A DNA stretch of 64,000 bases. Origin: Bacilli bacterium (GTDB taxonomy: Bacteria > Bacillota_I > Bacilli_A > RF39 > UBA660). The stretch spans positions 280,829 to 344,828 of the forward strand of contig JAFYYX010000001.1 of NCBI GenBank assembly GCA_017548925.1. The letters are read 5' to 3'. A program made the translations under genes and the position numbers. Shown piece after piece: positions 62,684 to 64,000 of the stretch (positions within the stretch are counted from its first letter, which is position 1; each line of letters opens with the position of its first letter). The notes beneath the pieces were generated by a model. The model was not told where the DNA came from. It made no database searches and was given only the letters and a program-made list of their open reading frames with translations.

Positions 62684-62730
62684 ATAATACCTCCAAATTA
62701 TTTAAAGTTTATTATAGCATACATAACAAT

Positions 62731-62758
62731 AAAAAAACTAACTATTTGATAGTTAGTT
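62731..62758 (-). terminator. Terminator of tRNA-Met (minus strand)
   Basis: On the minus strand AACTAACTAT pairs with ATAGTTAGTT around CAA and is followed by T-run. Confidence 0.8.
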
Positions 62759-62768
62759 AATAACAATA

Positions 62769-62845
62769 TGGTAGCGACGGTGTGATTCGAACACACGACC
62801 TGCCGGGTATGAACCGGATGCTCTAGCCAGCTGAGCTACATCGCC
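62769..62845 (-). tRNA. tRNA-Met (CAT), elongator type
   Basis: Minus strand. The anticodon loop TTCATAC gives CAT. Acceptor GGCGATG pairs with CGTCGCT (first pair G-U), so it is not initiator tRNA, which has a mismatch at 1-72 and three G-C pairs above the anticodon. A tRNA-Ile with lysidine at C34 has the same gene anticodon, but overall sequence is closer to elongator Met. CCA is encoded. Confidence 0.88.
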
Positions 62846-62964
62846 ATGTCAATTGACAATTAGAATTATAACAAAAAATATACAAAAGTACAACATTTTT
62901 TAATTTAATATTCTTGATATATTTCCTAAATTAAAGTAAAATTAAAAAAGCGAGGTAGTAAATT

Positions 62965-63690
62965 ATGAATAAAGATCAAAAAATATTAGTTTTAATAATT
63001 GTATTATTAGTTATAGTAGCTGGAGCTTTTGGAGTTTATGCTTATAAACATAAAGGCGAAAAGAAATGTAAAACTGAAGAAACAGATGCAGTTAAATTTA
63101 AAAGAGAATATGAAGAATATAATGATAAAAAATATGATAATGGTAAAGAATATTTTACTGTTAATCTAACTAACAAAAATTTATTTAAATATATTTCTGA
63201 AGAAGATGCAGTTAAATTTTTAAATGAAGGTACAGGAGTTATCTATTTTGGTTTCCCACAATGCCCTTGGTGTAGAAGTTTAGTTCCATATCTTGAAGAA
63301 ATTGGTGAACAATATGGAGTTGACAAAATCTATTATTTAAATATTAGAGAAATTAGAGATAGTTACAAAGTAGAAAATAAAAAAGCAGTTATTGATACTA
63401 AAGGTACTGACTCATATTATGAATTATTAAAAGCTTTAGATAAATATTTAACTAAATTCTATATAACTGATGAAAAAGGTAACAAATATGATACAGGAGT
63501 TAAAAGATTATATGCTCCAACTACAGTTGTAGTTAAAAAAGGAAAAATTGTTGGATTTAATGAAGGAACAGTTGATTCACAAGAAAAATTTGTGGCTTTA
63601 ACAGAAACTGAAATTAAAGAGTTAAAAGATATTTTATCAACAATGTTTTCTCAAGTATCAACAACAGTTTGTACTGATACAGGATGTTAA
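62965..63690 (+). CDS. Membrane-anchored thioredoxin-like protein (CPWC)
   Basis: A 241-aa protein. One N-terminal membrane helix (ILVLIIVLLVIVAGAFGVYA), a linker, then a thioredoxin-fold domain with the active site IYFGFPQCPWCRSLVPYLEE (CPWC) and cis-Pro in LYAPTTVVVKKGKIV. The C-terminus carries another Cys pair (TTVCTDTGC) that may exchange disulfides. It acts outside the membrane as oxidoreductase or reductase. Own promoter and terminator. Confidence 0.87.
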   Translation: MNKDQKILVLIIVLLVIVAGAFGVYAYKHKGEKKCKTEETDAVKFKREYEEYNDKKYDNGKEYFTVNLTNKNLFKYISEEDAVKFLNEGTGVIYFGFPQCPWCRSLVPYLEEIGEQYGVDKIYYLNIREIRDSYKVENKKAVIDTKGTDSYYELLKALDKYLTKFYITDEKGNKYDTGVKRLYAPTTVVVKKGKIVGFNEGTVDSQEKFVALTETEIKELKDILSTMFSQVSTTVCTDTGC

Positions 63691-63692
63691 TT

Positions 63693-63720
63693 AAAAATAC
63701 AAGCTCACTTGTATTTTTTT
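63693..63720 (+). terminator. Terminator after thioredoxin-like gene
   Basis: AAAAATACAAG/CTTGTATTTTT around CTCA. Confidence 0.85.
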
Positions 63721-63776
63721 CTTGTTTAGATATATATAATTCGTTATAATAAATAATTAAGGAAGGTGATGCAATT

Positions 63777-64000
63777 ATGAAGCTAGTAACTTTATTACCA
63801 GCAGATAAATATGTAGTTATAAATAAAACTATTTTATCTGATCAAGATCGCATCACTATTAATACTTTATATGCTCCAATAATTGGTGCATCAGCTGTAG
63901 GTTTATTTTTTTCACTTTGGAATGATTTAGATCAATCTATGATTGCATCAACTGAGCATTCTCATCATCATTTAATGACTATTTTAAAAATGAGTTTAGA
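63777..64000 (+). CDS. dnaB: Replication initiation and membrane attachment protein DnaB (partial)
   Basis: Only the first 74 codons are in the window. The opening LLPADKYVVINKTILSDQDR, then INTLYAPIIGASAVGL and STEHSHHHLMTILKMSL align with the N-terminal domain of Bacillus-type DnaB (LPVDPYVV...LYQPLIGP...HHHLMGILQMSL). It helps load the replicative helicase. Usually followed by dnaI. GGAAGGTGAT precedes ATG 63777. Confidence 0.88.
   Translation, partial: MKLVTLLPADKYVVINKTILSDQDRITINTLYAPIIGASAVGLFFSLWNDLDQSMIASTEHSHHHLMTILKMSL

Overview
The window is AT-rich DNA with standard stop codons, strong GGAGG-type ribosome sites, Rho-independent terminators after most genes, T-box leaders in front of aminoacyl-tRNA synthetases, RNase J, a Y-family polymerase/YolD pair, DnaB-type initiation genes and sporadic TTG/GTG starts. 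Together these point to a low-GC Firmicute, probably an uncultured gut-type Bacilli/Erysipelotrichia-like lineage. This placement is an inference from gene content only.

Layout. 1-5.4 kb: end of a probable trpS, then on the minus strand a nucleotidyltransferase/HPr-kinase-like pair, then a broken aldo/keto reductase, a HAD phosphatase and an orphan TrpD-like phosphoribosyltransferase, closed by tRNA-Trp. 5.5-15.4 kb: T-box-metG, nucleoside phosphorylase, acyl-CoA ligase-like enzyme, a hybrid histidine kinase plus HPt-REC protein, FabG-like SDR, an aluminium-resistance/methionine gamma-lyase family enzyme and a GNAT, closed by tRNA-His. About 15.7-26.0 kb: a mobile element, described below. 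26.3-39.7 kb: ordinary chromosome with GNAT, SDR, aquaporin, HerA-like ATPase, XRE/DUF4097 pair, Tex, phosphoesterase, GH25 lysozyme and an orphan pilin. 39.7-45.1 kb: rnjA facing the SRP cluster ftsY-ylxM-DUF3137-ffh. 45.2-56.7 kb: CotD-like gene, DUF2779 protein, rpoZ, tRNA-Ala, a tandem duplicate of unknown membrane-anchored proteins, yolD/Y-polymerase, rluA family, sufS-sufU, T-box-HD gene-serS and a polysaccharide deacetylase. 56.8-64 kb: surface protein, miaB, nuclease, small unknown genes, HAM1, WYL regulator, tRNA-Met, a membrane thioredoxin and the start of dnaB.

The exciting system is the 10-kb insertion between tRNA-His and a GNAT gene. It has a leader ORF with an overlapping attenuator hairpin, two small ORFs, a large serine recombinase, a MobV-type relaxase, and a complete diversity-generating retroelement (DGR): Avd-like four-helix protein, a 78-bp template repeat (TR), and a DGR-type reverse transcriptase (SQ instead of SP in motif 4, YMDD active site). 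The matching variable repeat (VR) lies in the next gene. I aligned TR (20608-20685) to VR (22227-22304) by hand: all 14 differences fall on TR adenines (9 A to G, 4 A to T, 1 A to C) and none on the other bases. All 12 Asn codons of the TR are changed in the VR.

The diversified gene encodes an N-terminal DUF6273/FGE-like (C-type-lectin-type) ligand domain fused to a MoxR-class AAA+ ATPase. It is followed in the same operon by a 129-aa unknown and a protein with an HExxH metallopeptidase-like domain and a VWA domain. I read this as a mobilizable module in which a hypermutating sensor controls an AAA+/VWA machine, most simply a self-diversifying defence or conflict system. The DGR and its target are shown directly by the sequence; the defence role is inference.
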